This document shows, piece after piece, positions 8,255 to 16,632 of a stretch of 64,000 bases of DNA (position 1 is the stretch's first letter; the number at the start of each line of letters is the position of its first letter). Under the pieces are notes generated by a model that worked only from the letters and a program-made list of their open reading frames with translations, did no database searches and was not told where the DNA came from. Position numbers and translations under genes: made by a program. Source of the DNA: G965220205 sp965220205. Lineage in GTDB: Bacteria; Chloroflexota; Dehalococcoidia; Lucifugimonadales; Australimonadaceae. The stretch spans positions 1,302,001-1,366,000 of the forward strand of contig OZ244812.1 of assembly GCA_965220205.1 (NCBI GenBank). The letters run 5' to 3'.

Positions 8255-9619
8255 ATGGACCAATCGACTCGCGACTACATCGACGCCCGCCTCGATGAGA
8301 CCATCGACGACCTCAAGCGTCTCACCGCGCAGCCCAGCGTCAGCGCACAGCGTCTCGGCGTGCGCGAGTGCGCCGCAATGGTCGTCGAGCAGTTGACGGC
8401 GGCAGGGTTCGACGCGGAGCTCGTCCCCACCGGCGACCCGGACTACCCGGGCATCATCGCCGAGGCCGGCGGGAAGGCCGACAAGACGCTGCTCTTCTAT
8501 AACCATTACGACGTGCAGCCGCCCGATCCGCTCGATGAGTGGGAGACGCCGCCGTTCGAGCCGACGGAGCGCGACGGCTACATCTACGGCCGTGGCATCT
8601 CGGACGACAAGGGGCCGATCGTTGCGCGGCTCGCAGCCGTCAAGGCGTTGTTGGAGACGCGGGGCGAGCTTCCGGTGCGCATCCGGTGGTGTCTCGAGGG
8701 GGCTGAGGAGATAGGCAGCATCGGGTTCCGCGACTTCGTCACTGCGAACGCCGATCGGCTGCGCGCCGACGCCTGCATCTGGGAGGGCGGCGGCGTGAAC
8801 TGGGACGGGCGCCCGCTGGTCATGCTGGGTGTGAAGGGCCTGCTCTACGTCGAGCTCGAATGCGCTGCCGCGGCCACCGACTCCCACTCGTCGTACGCGC
8901 CCGTAGTGCCCAACCCGGCGTGGCGGCTGGTGTGGGCGCTGAATACGCTGAAGGACGCTTCGGAGCACATCGCGCTCCGGGGCTTCTACGAACGGGTGCG
9001 GCCGGGGCTGACGCCGGAGCTGGAGGCGATCGAGGCGCTCCCCGACACGTCCCGCGAGTTCCTCCACAACCTCGGAGTCGAGATGGCGGTCGGCGAGGCG
9101 TCGGGATTCGAGTTCAGGCGCCGGCTCATCATGGACCCGACCTGCAACATCGCGGGGTTCGGCAGCGGCTACACCGGCGTCGGCGCGAAAACGATCCTCC
9201 CCTCCGTCGCGCGGGCCAAGCTCGACTTCCGCCTCGTGCCCAACCAGGACCCCGACGAGATCCTCGCCAGCCTGCGGACCCATCTGGACGAGCACGGCTT
9301 CAGCGACATCACCGTCAAGGTCCACAGCTCGGAGCACCCGGCGCGAACGCCCATCAGCGACCCCTTCGTCAAGATGGTGGCGGACTCCGCGCGCGCCGTG
9401 TACGGCAGCGAGCCCTATATCATGCCGAGCATGCCGGGCACGGGTCCGCAGCACCCGGTGCAGGAGGTGCTGGGCGTGCCGGTGGCCTCGTGCGGCATCG
9501 ACTACCCCGGCAACCGGATCCACGCGCCGAACGAGAACATCCGCCGCGACTACTTCCGCCTGGGCGTCCTGCACACCGCCGAACTCATCGAGGAGGTCGG
9601 GCGGCGGAGGGGCGCATGA
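8255..9619 (+). CDS. M20 family metallopeptidase (dipeptidase-like)
   Basis: 454 residues. A cytosolic zinc hydrolase of the M20/ArgE/DapE/CPG2 group. Metal ligands are visible as the His and Asp of NHYDVQPP, the Asp of GRGISDDKGP, the Glu pair of LEGAEEIGS and a late His near ENIRRD. A dimerisation domain is inserted in the middle. Full-length members of this subgroup (dipeptidase/succinyl-diaminopimelate desuccinylase-like) are about 450 residues. Start ATG 8255 is 8 bases after the previous stop. The stop overlaps the next ATG (ATGA), which indicates translational coupling with the oxidoreductase. Substrate is not determinable. Confidence 0.9.
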   Translation: MDQSTRDYIDARLDETIDDLKRLTAQPSVSAQRLGVRECAAMVVEQLTAAGFDAELVPTGDPDYPGIIAEAGGKADKTLLFYNHYDVQPPDPLDEWETPPFEPTERDGYIYGRGISDDKGPIVARLAAVKALLETRGELPVRIRWCLEGAEEIGSIGFRDFVTANADRLRADACIWEGGGVNWDGRPLVMLGVKGLLYVELECAAAATDSHSSYAPVVPNPAWRLVWALNTLKDASEHIALRGFYERVRPGLTPELEAIEALPDTSREFLHNLGVEMAVGEASGFEFRRRLIMDPTCNIAGFGSGYTGVGAKTILPSVARAKLDFRLVPNQDPDEILASLRTHLDEHGFSDITVKVHSSEHPARTPISDPFVKMVADSARAVYGSEPYIMPSMPGTGPQHPVQEVLGVPVASCGIDYPGNRIHAPNENIRRDYFRLGVLHTAELIEEVGRRRGA

Positions 9620-10584
9620 AGGCAGTCCGGTTTCACGAGTTCGGCGGGCCGGAGGTCTTGCGATACGAGGAAGTCCCTGAGCCCGAGGCCGGCCTAGGCG
9701 AGGTTGTCGTCAGGCTCGGCGCGTGCGGCGTCAACTTCATCGACACCTACCAGCGCACGGGCGCATACAACGTCTCGCTGCCCCACACCTCTGGACAGGA
9801 GGGCGCGGGCGAGGTCGTCGCGCTCGGCGACGGCGTGACCGGCGTCGCCGTCGGCGACCGCGTCGCCTACACCGGCAACGGCGCGTCCTATGCGGAGATG
9901 GTCCGCGCTCCCGCGGGCAGGCTCGTCAAGCTGCCGGACGGCATCGACGTCAAGACGGGCGCCGCCGTCTTGCTGCAGGGCATGACCGCCCACTTCCTCG
10001 CATCGTCCGCGTTCCCGCTGCAACCGGGCCAGACCTGCCTGGTGCACGCGGCGGCGGGAGGCGTCGGCCTGTTGCTGACGCAGATGGCGAAGATGCGCGG
10101 GGCGCGGGTCATCGGGACCGTCTCGACAGAGGAGAAGGCGCAATTGGCCCGCGAGGCGGGCGCGGACGAGGTGGTCCTCTACACGCAACAAGACTTCGTG
10201 GCGGAGGTCAAACGCATCACCGGCGGCGACGGGCTCCCGGTCGTCTACGACTCCGTGGGCAAGGACACGTTCGATGGAAGCCTGGACTGCCTCGCGCCGC
10301 GCGGCTATCTCATCCTCTTCGGCCAGTCGAGCGGCCGCGTGCCGCCCATAGACCCGCAGACGCTCAACGCGAAGGGCTCGCTCTTCCTCACGCGCCCTAC
10401 CCTCGGCCACTATGCGCTTACCCGCGACGAGTTGGACTGGCGCGCCGGAGAGGTGCTCGGTTGGGTCGCGGAGGGCTCGCTCAGCGTCCGGGTCGGCGCG
10501 ACATTCGCGCTCTCGGAGGCCGCGGAGGCGCACCGGCAACTCGAAGGACGCCAAACCACGGGCAAAGTGCTGTTGCTGCCGTAG
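9616..10584 (+). CDS. NADPH:quinone oxidoreductase (zeta-crystallin/QOR type)
   Basis: 322 residues, medium-chain dehydrogenase/reductase superfamily without the structural zinc loop. N-terminal GroES-like domain (MKAVRFHEFGGPEVLRYEEV; GVNFIDTYQRTGAY; GQEGAGEVVALG) and a Rossmann domain with HAAAGGVGLLLTQMAKMRGA, the NADPH-binding AAxGGVG motif. Expected reaction: NADPH-dependent reduction of quinones or enones. Its ATG overlaps the peptidase stop, so the pair is one transcription unit. Confidence 0.93.
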   Translation: MKAVRFHEFGGPEVLRYEEVPEPEAGLGEVVVRLGACGVNFIDTYQRTGAYNVSLPHTSGQEGAGEVVALGDGVTGVAVGDRVAYTGNGASYAEMVRAPAGRLVKLPDGIDVKTGAAVLLQGMTAHFLASSAFPLQPGQTCLVHAAAGGVGLLLTQMAKMRGARVIGTVSTEEKAQLAREAGADEVVLYTQQDFVAEVKRITGGDGLPVVYDSVGKDTFDGSLDCLAPRGYLILFGQSSGRVPPIDPQTLNAKGSLFLTRPTLGHYALTRDELDWRAGEVLGWVAEGSLSVRVGATFALSEAAEAHRQLEGRQTTGKVLLLP

Positions 10585-10617
10585 GTCCGCCATCCAGACC
10601 CGAAAGCGAGGGGACTC

Positions 10618-11238
10618 TTGGGCAAGATACGAACACTCATTCGGGCGCATCCCCGCCGTTTCATCATCGGCGGCCTCGTCGTCGCGCTTCCGCTCCTTGC
10701 GCTTGCGTGGTGGCTCGGCTCGCCGCTGCTCCTCGATCGCACGGTGGAGGAAGAGTTCCCGCTCAGCGCGAACGCCGCCGTTCCGGAGGGCATGACGCAG
10801 CAGCAGGTCGAGGACACGATGGCCACCCTCGCCATGATGGACGATGAGGCGTCCGAGGCGATGCCGGAAATGATGGCCGAGCCCGCCGCGGTCGCTGTCA
10901 AGCGAGGGATGTTCCGCGACGGCGACAGCTTCCACAAAGGCTCGGGCGGCGCGGCCGTCTACCAACTGCCGGACGGCTCGCACGTGCTCCGGCTCGACGA
11001 CTTCCGCGTAACGAACGGCCCCGACCTGCGCGTACTCCTCGCCGCCCACGCCGACCCGCAAGGGCGGAGCGACGTCCATGACGGCGGATATGTGGAGCTG
11101 GGCAAGCTGAAGGGCAACATCGGCAGTCAGAACTATCCGATCCCCGACGACGTCTCGGTTGCCGATTTCGGTTCCGTGGTCATCTACTGCAAGCCCTTCC
11201 ACGTAGTATTCAGCGTCGCGCCGCTCGCGGAGGGATAA
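10618..11238 (+). CDS. Membrane-anchored DM13 domain protein
   Basis: 206 residues with a TTG start. One transmembrane segment (about 14-35, FIIGGLVVALPLLALAWWL), an acidic Met-rich stalk, then a DM13 domain (about 95-205: GMFRDGDSFHKGSGGAAVYQL, LRLDDFRVTNGPDLRVLLA, GYVELGKLKGNIGSQNYPIP, VVIYCKPFHVVFSVAPL). DM13 is proposed from comparative analysis to act in extracytoplasmic electron transfer; the Cys in YCKPF is the residue expected to matter. It lies 33 bases after the quinone oxidoreductase on the same strand. A redox link is an inference. Confidence 0.85.
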   Translation: MGKIRTLIRAHPRRFIIGGLVVALPLLALAWWLGSPLLLDRTVEEEFPLSANAAVPEGMTQQQVEDTMATLAMMDDEASEAMPEMMAEPAAVAVKRGMFRDGDSFHKGSGGAAVYQLPDGSHVLRLDDFRVTNGPDLRVLLAAHADPQGRSDVHDGGYVELGKLKGNIGSQNYPIPDDVSVADFGSVVIYCKPFHVVFSVAPLAEG

Positions 11239-11356
11239 ACAATCGCCAGCGGGCGCCAGGCTAGCCGCGACTCCCTATTGGGGTTCGCGCTCGGGGACCA
11301 TGACGGCGGCTACCCCGATGCTGGCAGACGCGTACTCGGCCTTGGAGTAATGAGGA

Positions 11357-11818
11357 GTGTCTCCTCGAATGATTCTCGCCGTTGCGGTGGTTGTCGCGGT
11401 CGCCGTTGTGGGCGGCTTGGTGTTGCGGGATGGCGCCCCGACCAAGGACGAGCCGGCCGAATACACCAAGGCGCTTGTGGACGAGGCCATCGACCGCTAT
11501 GAGCGCGACGGCAGGCAGGCGACGATCGACTACTACAACTCGACCGAAAGCGTCGACGGCGCATGGTACGTGTTCATCGTCGGCCCGGACGGTGTCGCCA
11601 TCTCCCACCACAACCCGACATTCCGGGGCCGGGACCCCAGCGAACGAGTGGATACGACCGGCTACTTCTACGGCAACGACCTGCTCGGGGCCACCGAGGA
11701 GGGCCGCTGGGTCGACTACGTTCTGCTGAACCCGGAAACAGGCCAGGACAGGCAGAAGCATACATGGGCGATGCGCCACGACGGGCTGCTGTTCGCTTCC
11801 GGCTGGTACGAGGAGTAA
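11357..11818 (+). CDS. Signal-anchored single Cache-domain protein
   Basis: 153 residues from GTG 11357; ATG 11369, with GAGGA 12 bases upstream, is the alternative start and may be the true one. An N-terminal anchor (ILAVAVVVAVAVVGGLVL) is followed by an extracytoplasmic Cache-type sensor fold: WYVFIVGPDGVAISHHNPTFRG, a DTTGYFYG turn, WVDYVLLNPETGQ, KHTWAMRHDGLLFASGWYEE. In this family such domains bind small ligands, usually as the sensor part of chemoreceptors or kinases. Here no signalling domain follows, so it is a free-standing sensor or binding protein. Confidence 0.78.
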   Translation: MSPRMILAVAVVVAVAVVGGLVLRDGAPTKDEPAEYTKALVDEAIDRYERDGRQATIDYYNSTESVDGAWYVFIVGPDGVAISHHNPTFRGRDPSERVDTTGYFYGNDLLGATEEGRWVDYVLLNPETGQDRQKHTWAMRHDGLLFASGWYEE

Positions 11819-11885
11819 GGCAACGGGTCCGCCCCGGGGGCGCGCCTTGCCGGCCCCATCGCCGACGGCGGGCCGCCCTTTCGAT

Positions 11886-12350
11886 ATGACAAAGACGATC
11901 TACCTTGCCAACCCTTACGGGTTTTCCTCCCAGCAGAAGGCGGCCCTTCTGCCGCCGATAGTGTCGGCGTTGGAATCGCTCGATCTGGAAGTCTGGGAGC
12001 CGTTCGCTCGAAACAACCAAGTGGACTTCGCAGAGACGGGGTGGGCGTACCGAATCGGCCAAGCGGACTTCCAGGACGTGGCGTTGGCTGACGCCATCTT
12101 CGCGGTAGTCAACGGCGTTCCGCCGGACGAGGGCGTGATGGTGGAGTTGGGCATGGCGATTGCCCTGGGGAAACCCACGTTCCTGTTTCGAGACGACTTT
12201 CGTCGCGTTGTCGACAGCGAGCAGTATCCCCTGAACCTGATGCTGTTCACCGGGCTGCCCAACGAGGGCTGGCGGGACTACTACTACACCTCGGTAGAGG
12301 AGATCGGCTCCCCGGAGAAGGCGCTGGCGCGGTGGGCCAAGGACGCCTAG
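11886..12350 (+). CDS. Nucleoside 2-deoxyribosyltransferase family protein
   Basis: 154 residues. It starts MTKTIYLANPYGFSSQQKA and carries WEPFARNNQ, ADAIFAVVNGVPPDEGVMVELGMA with the catalytic-type Glu, and GKPTFLFRDDFR, all typical of the family that cleaves or transfers 2-deoxyribose between bases in nucleotide salvage. ATG 11886 is the first start consistent with the family N-terminus. The TAG stop (12348-12350) is part of the CTAG targeted by IS5 copy 2, so the insertion leaves the protein unchanged. Confidence 0.85.
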   Translation: MTKTIYLANPYGFSSQQKAALLPPIVSALESLDLEVWEPFARNNQVDFAETGWAYRIGQADFQDVALADAIFAVVNGVPPDEGVMVELGMAIALGKPTFLFRDDFRRVVDSEQYPLNLMLFTGLPNEGWRDYYYTSVEEIGSPEKALARWAKDA

Positions 12351-13543
12351 GGAACCTCTGAACAACTCACAGTCGGCCGAGTGGTGTTGGTGGGGGGCTC
12401 TTCAGCGATTCGCAGCCCTCTGCTGGTGCCGTGAACGGGGCTGTTGGGGGTCTTCTACCGACCCTGCTGGGGCGGATTCCCTGCTCCCAACCCCGATCTG
12501 AACCCACTGCGCCTCCGTCATGCCGCCAAGCACCGCTGGGCTCTCATCAGGTTCGCCAGCCCCAGCAGCACCATCAGCCGTTGCGTGTTCTTGGCCAGCC
12601 CCCGGTAGCGGACCTTGGCGTAGCCAAAGTGCCGTTTGACGTACAGGAACGGATGCTCCACCTTCGCCCGGACCGACGCCTTGCCCTTCTCCGCCAACGC
12701 CTCAGGGCTTCCCGGCTCCAACTGCCGACGTTGGCCCGGCCGCATCGCCACCTGCCACTCCACCTCCAGCCCCCGATGCTCCGCCCGCTTCTGGACTCCC
12801 TGATACCCGGCATCGCCCCACACCTGCGACTCGCCGCCGTGCAGCAACCGGTGCGCTTCCGTCACGTCGTTCACATTGGCCGGCGTCGTCGCGACGCTGT
12901 GCACCACCCCCGTCTCCGCGTCCACCCCGATGTGCACCTTCATCCCGAAATGCCACCTGTTCCCCTTCTTCACTTGGTGCATCTCCGGGTCTCGCGCACC
13001 CGCTCGATTCTTCGTCGACGACGGCGCCTCGATGATGCTCGCGTCCATGATCGTCCCTTCCTGGAGCAGGAGTCCCTGGGACGCCAGATGCCCTTTGATC
13101 TCCGCGAACAGTCCCTCCCCCAGTTCGTGCTCCTCCAACAGATGACGGAAGTTCAGGATGGTGGTCTCGTCCGGCAGCGGCTCCGACAGCTTCAAGCCCA
13201 CGAACCGCCGCACCGACTCCACGTCGTACAGCAGGTCCTCCATGCCGGGGTCGCTGAGGTTGTAGAACAGCTGCACGCAGTGAATCCGCAGCATCGCCGA
13301 CAGGGCATACGGATGGCGTCCCCGGCCCGCCGTGGGGTAGAAGGGACGGATGCGCCCTTCCAGCCGTTCCCAGGGGATCAGCCCGCCCATGCGTTCGAGA
13401 AATCGCTCCCTGCGGGTCTTGCGCTTCTTGCTCTCGTAGTCCACGTCTGCAAAGGTCGGTTGGTCCATCATCGCTTCACTCCCTGGCGCTACTGGGTGAC
13501 TGCCAGGATACTGCCTCAACCTATAGACTTGTTCAGAGATTCC
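12351..13543 (-). mobile_element. IS5-group insertion sequence, copy 2 (full length, 1193 bp)
   Basis: Flanked by CTAG at 12347-12350 and 13544-13547, with the same terminal repeats as copy 1. It keeps the 33 bp missing from copies 1 and 3. An 8 bp direct repeat TGTGCACC (12898-12905 and 12931-12938) brackets exactly that segment. Confidence 0.97.
12518..13471 (-). CDS. IS5-group transposase, full length (317 aa)
   Basis: Full-length homologue of IS5 InsH. The region HFGMKVHIGVDAETGVVHSVATT is complete here. Catalytic positions are the Asp of MDASIIEAP, the Asp of VWGDAGYQG and the Glu of KVEHPFLY. ATG 13471 follows GGGAG. Its product is at least as complete as any family member and could supply transposase in trans to the shortened copies. 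It reads towards the 3' end of the deoxyribosyltransferase gene. Confidence 0.95.
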   Translation of the reverse strand: MMDQPTFADVDYESKKRKTRRERFLERMGGLIPWERLEGRIRPFYPTAGRGRHPYALSAMLRIHCVQLFYNLSDPGMEDLLYDVESVRRFVGLKLSEPLPDETTILNFRHLLEEHELGEGLFAEIKGHLASQGLLLQEGTIMDASIIEAPSSTKNRAGARDPEMHQVKKGNRWHFGMKVHIGVDAETGVVHSVATTPANVNDVTEAHRLLHGGESQVWGDAGYQGVQKRAEHRGLEVEWQVAMRPGQRRQLEPGSPEALAEKGKASVRAKVEHPFLYVKRHFGYAKVRYRGLAKNTQRLMVLLGLANLMRAQRCLAA

Positions 13544-13755
13544 CTAGCGTCCCGGCGCGGCCCGTAACCCTCGGACGGGAGCCCATCGAGGCACGGTCAG
13601 CGGTAGCGATGGGCGCCGGGCCGGGGTACCCTGAGTCGCACGCCCCCCGGCGCGATGACGGGAGAGGCGGCGTCGACTGCGCTTCGAGCAGGCAGAATTC
13701 CCATTGCAAGGCCGGCGCCGCCGGTCGAGGCGTTGCGCCTAGACTAAGAGCGACT

Positions 13756-16632
13756 ATGTCCAACCTAACGTTCATCACCGGCGCGCCCGGCAGCGGGAAG
13801 ACCGAGGAGGTTATCTCCAGGCTGGCCGTTCGGTACGAGGCGGACCCGTTCTCCAAGGCGGCCGTGCTCGTGCCGACTGTGCGTCACGGCGACCAGTTCC
13901 GCCGCCGCCTCGTCGGTCGATGCGGAGTGGCCTTGCGGCTCCGCGTCGAGACCATCGCGCAGTTCAGCTCAACGCTGACCCCACAGGCTCCGACGATGTC
14001 CCGCACGCTCGTCGAGGAGCTATTGGCGCGAACGATGCGGCGCGAGATTGAACGCGGGACTGCGGCCCACTTCAGGCCGATCGCGGACACGGCGGGGCTC
14101 GGCGGCATCGTGAGCGCCGCCGTAGGCGATCTGCTCGCTGAGGCGATCGAGCCCCGGGAGCTGAGCGAAGCCGCCGGGAGGACGGGCGACGCAAGCCTTA
14201 CCGCGCTCAGCGCCATCTACACCGCATACCTCGCCGAGCTCGAGCGGCGCGGCTGGCCGCACCCCGCGCGAGCCGCTGTCGCGGCTGTCGACGCGGTGAA
14301 CGCCGGCGCTCCTCTGCCCAGCTTGGTGATCGTCGACGGCTTTCACCTCTTCCGCGGGACGGAGGCCGCGCTCCTCGAAGCGCTCGCCGAGCGGTCGGAG
14401 GTCGTCGTCGCTATCGACCCGGACTCAGGGGCGCGAGCCCGCCACGACTACGACCGTCTCCGCCAGCGCGTTCCCGACGCCACGGTCATCGAGTTGGGGG
14501 AACGGACGCCGGCTCAGCCCGTGACGGTGACCGCGGGCGACGCCGCGACCCGCGAGGACCAGCTGCGCGCCATCGCCCGGCAGATCAAGCAGCGCCTCAC
14601 CGACGACCGCTCGCTCCGCCCCTCCGACTGCGCCGTCGCGTTCAGGCAGGCGTCGCCCTACCTCAAGCTCGCGCGGCAGGTGTTCGCCGAGTACAACCTA
14701 CCGCTCGATCCCGCCGCCGCCGAACGCCTCAGCGCTCGCCCTCTCGGCGTCTGGCTCCGCCGTCTGCTGCGCCTTGCCCCAGACGGCTGGCGCCTGCGCG
14801 ACCAGGTCGCGGTGATTTCGAGCGGCTTCGTCGACCTCAAGCGATGGCGGCTATCCGCCGACGACGTGACGCGGTTCGCCCGTAGGGGACGGGAGAACAA
14901 TCTCTGGGCGGGGCTCGACAAGCTGCAGAGCATACCGAGCGCCGGCGACGGCATGGCCATCGCTATAGAGGAGCTGCGCGACTTGCTCGAGTCGCCGCCG
15001 GCCTCTGCCGCCGACCACGCACGGCGCCTCGATGACGCGCTATTCGGCGCGAACCCTCTCGTCCTACCGTCCTCGCGGGAGCTGCCCGGCGTAGACAGCG
15101 AGACCGACGTTCTCCGAGGCTGCCTCCGAGACATCGCCGCCGCGCAAGAGGCGCTCGGGGGCGGCGACGAGCCGTTCGGAGTGTTCGCCGCGCGCCTCGA
15201 ACGGGAGATCGGCGCGCCAGCCGTGCGCCTGCGGGAGGCCGGGGGCGTGCTCCTTGCGCCGATGCACACCCTGCACGGCCTGCGTTTCGAGTTCGTCGCA
15301 CTCGGCGGGCTCGTCGAGGGGGAGTTCCCGGCGCAACGCGCGGGGACCGCTCTGCTCGACGACGGCGCAAGGACCGCGCTAAACAGGGCGGGCCTCGCCC
15401 TCCCGCCCGCGCCGCGTCGGTCGGAGGACGAGCTGTGGACGTTGGCGCGAACCCGGGCGGACGGCGCGCTCGCGTTGTGGAAGACCCGCCTCGACGACCG
15501 GGGACGGCCCGCCGCCTCCTCGTACTACTTCGAATCGATGGCTCCCGATCAGGCAACGCAGGAGCACGACGAGCCGCGAACGACGCCCGAGCGCGCAGCC
15601 TCGCCCCGCGAGCTGGCCATCGCCTGCGCTCAACAGTGGCCTGCCAACGGACGGCGACGGCCTCGGCGCTTCGAGCCGTGGGACATCGTCCGAACGGCCG
15701 CTGTGAATGAGCAACGGAGGCGATCGTGGGACAACGCCGGGGCGTACGAGGGCCGCCTCGACGCCGGCCTGGTTCCCACGCTCACCAACGCCGACGCCGT
15801 ATGGAGCGCCTCGCGGTTGGAGTCGTACCGGACGTGCTCGTTCCAATTCTTCAGCAACTACGCCCTGCGCCTGCGGGCGCTGGACGAGGAATTGGAGACC
15901 GCGGACGCCGCAATCCGCGGGGCCGTCATCCATGCGATTCTCCAGGACGCGATGGATCCGTTGATTGCGCGAGAGCAACCATTGACGCCGGGCACACTCG
16001 CGGAGGCGATCGAACGGCTTGAAGCCAACGGCCCCGACATCTGGAAGGACGCGCCAGGGAAGCACGGCTTCGGCCGTGCCGCCCTCTGGCGGCTCGATTG
16101 GGAGATGGTCGTCCAGGAGCTAAAGGTCCTACTAGAGCGTGAGGCGGAGGCAAGCCAGCGGCTAGGCGTCACGCGGATTGTCAGCGCCGAAGGGCAGATC
16201 GAGACCCGCCTGCCCCTAGACCCTCCGTTGAAGGTGATGGGGTATGTCGACCGGCTCGACGCCGGGGACGGGTTCGCCGTGGTCGTCGACTACAAGTCGG
16301 GGCGGGCGATATCAGAGGGGCAGGTGATGGACGGCCGCCGCGTTCAGCTCCAAATCTACGCCCAGCTGGCGCGTGAGAGGGTCGACGCAGAGCGGATCAT
16401 CGCCCGCTACGCTTGGCTCAATCCGAACCACCGCCGGTGGGAGCTCGACTCCTCGAACGACGAGGGCAGGAAGGCGTTGGAGGATGTCGTCGAGATTGCC
16501 AAGGAGGTCCGGGATGCGGTCGAGTTCGGCGACTTCCGAGTCAATCCGCAGGTGAGTCCATGTCCCTCGTACTGTGACTTCCAACACATCTGCCGAGTGA
16601 ACACGTTCAGCCGGTCGAAGCGATGGGAATGA
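13756..16632 (+). CDS. addB: AddB-type helicase/PD-(D/E)XK nuclease subunit
   Basis: 958 residues. Walker A GAPGSGKT at residues 9-16. The degenerate helicase domains extend to about 780. The C-terminal PD-(D/E)XK nuclease is visible as MGYVDRLDAG...VVVDYKSGRA. The AddB iron-sulfur cluster Cys set is present: one Cys in SYRTCSFQFF and three in CPSYCDFQHIC near the C-terminus. AddAB processes double-strand ends for RecA loading and degrades foreign linear DNA. ATG 13756 is chosen because the Walker A follows directly; the open frame continues upstream without homology. It overlaps addA by 10 bases. GC-rich Actinobacteria have AdnAB instead, but the Cys arrangement favours AddB. Confidence 0.87.
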   Translation: MSNLTFITGAPGSGKTEEVISRLAVRYEADPFSKAAVLVPTVRHGDQFRRRLVGRCGVALRLRVETIAQFSSTLTPQAPTMSRTLVEELLARTMRREIERGTAAHFRPIADTAGLGGIVSAAVGDLLAEAIEPRELSEAAGRTGDASLTALSAIYTAYLAELERRGWPHPARAAVAAVDAVNAGAPLPSLVIVDGFHLFRGTEAALLEALAERSEVVVAIDPDSGARARHDYDRLRQRVPDATVIELGERTPAQPVTVTAGDAATREDQLRAIARQIKQRLTDDRSLRPSDCAVAFRQASPYLKLARQVFAEYNLPLDPAAAERLSARPLGVWLRRLLRLAPDGWRLRDQVAVISSGFVDLKRWRLSADDVTRFARRGRENNLWAGLDKLQSIPSAGDGMAIAIEELRDLLESPPASAADHARRLDDALFGANPLVLPSSRELPGVDSETDVLRGCLRDIAAAQEALGGGDEPFGVFAARLEREIGAPAVRLREAGGVLLAPMHTLHGLRFEFVALGGLVEGEFPAQRAGTALLDDGARTALNRAGLALPPAPRRSEDELWTLARTRADGALALWKTRLDDRGRPAASSYYFESMAPDQATQEHDEPRTTPERAASPRELAIACAQQWPANGRRRPRRFEPWDIVRTAAVNEQRRRSWDNAGAYEGRLDAGLVPTLTNADAVWSASRLESYRTCSFQFFSNYALRLRALDEELETADAAIRGAVIHAILQDAMDPLIAREQPLTPGTLAEAIERLEANGPDIWKDAPGKHGFGRAALWRLDWEMVVQELKVLLEREAEASQRLGVTRIVSAEGQIETRLPLDPPLKVMGYVDRLDAGDGFAVVVDYKSGRAISEGQVMDGRRVQLQIYAQLARERVDAERIIARYAWLNPNHRRWELDSSNDEGRKALEDVVEIAKEVRDAVEFGDFRVNPQVSPCPSYCDFQHICRVNTFSRSKRWE

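Noticed and set aside
8057..9574. A 505-codon minus-strand ORF over the M20 peptidase
   Set aside because: Composition typical of an antisense frame; the plus-strand gene has all metal ligands.
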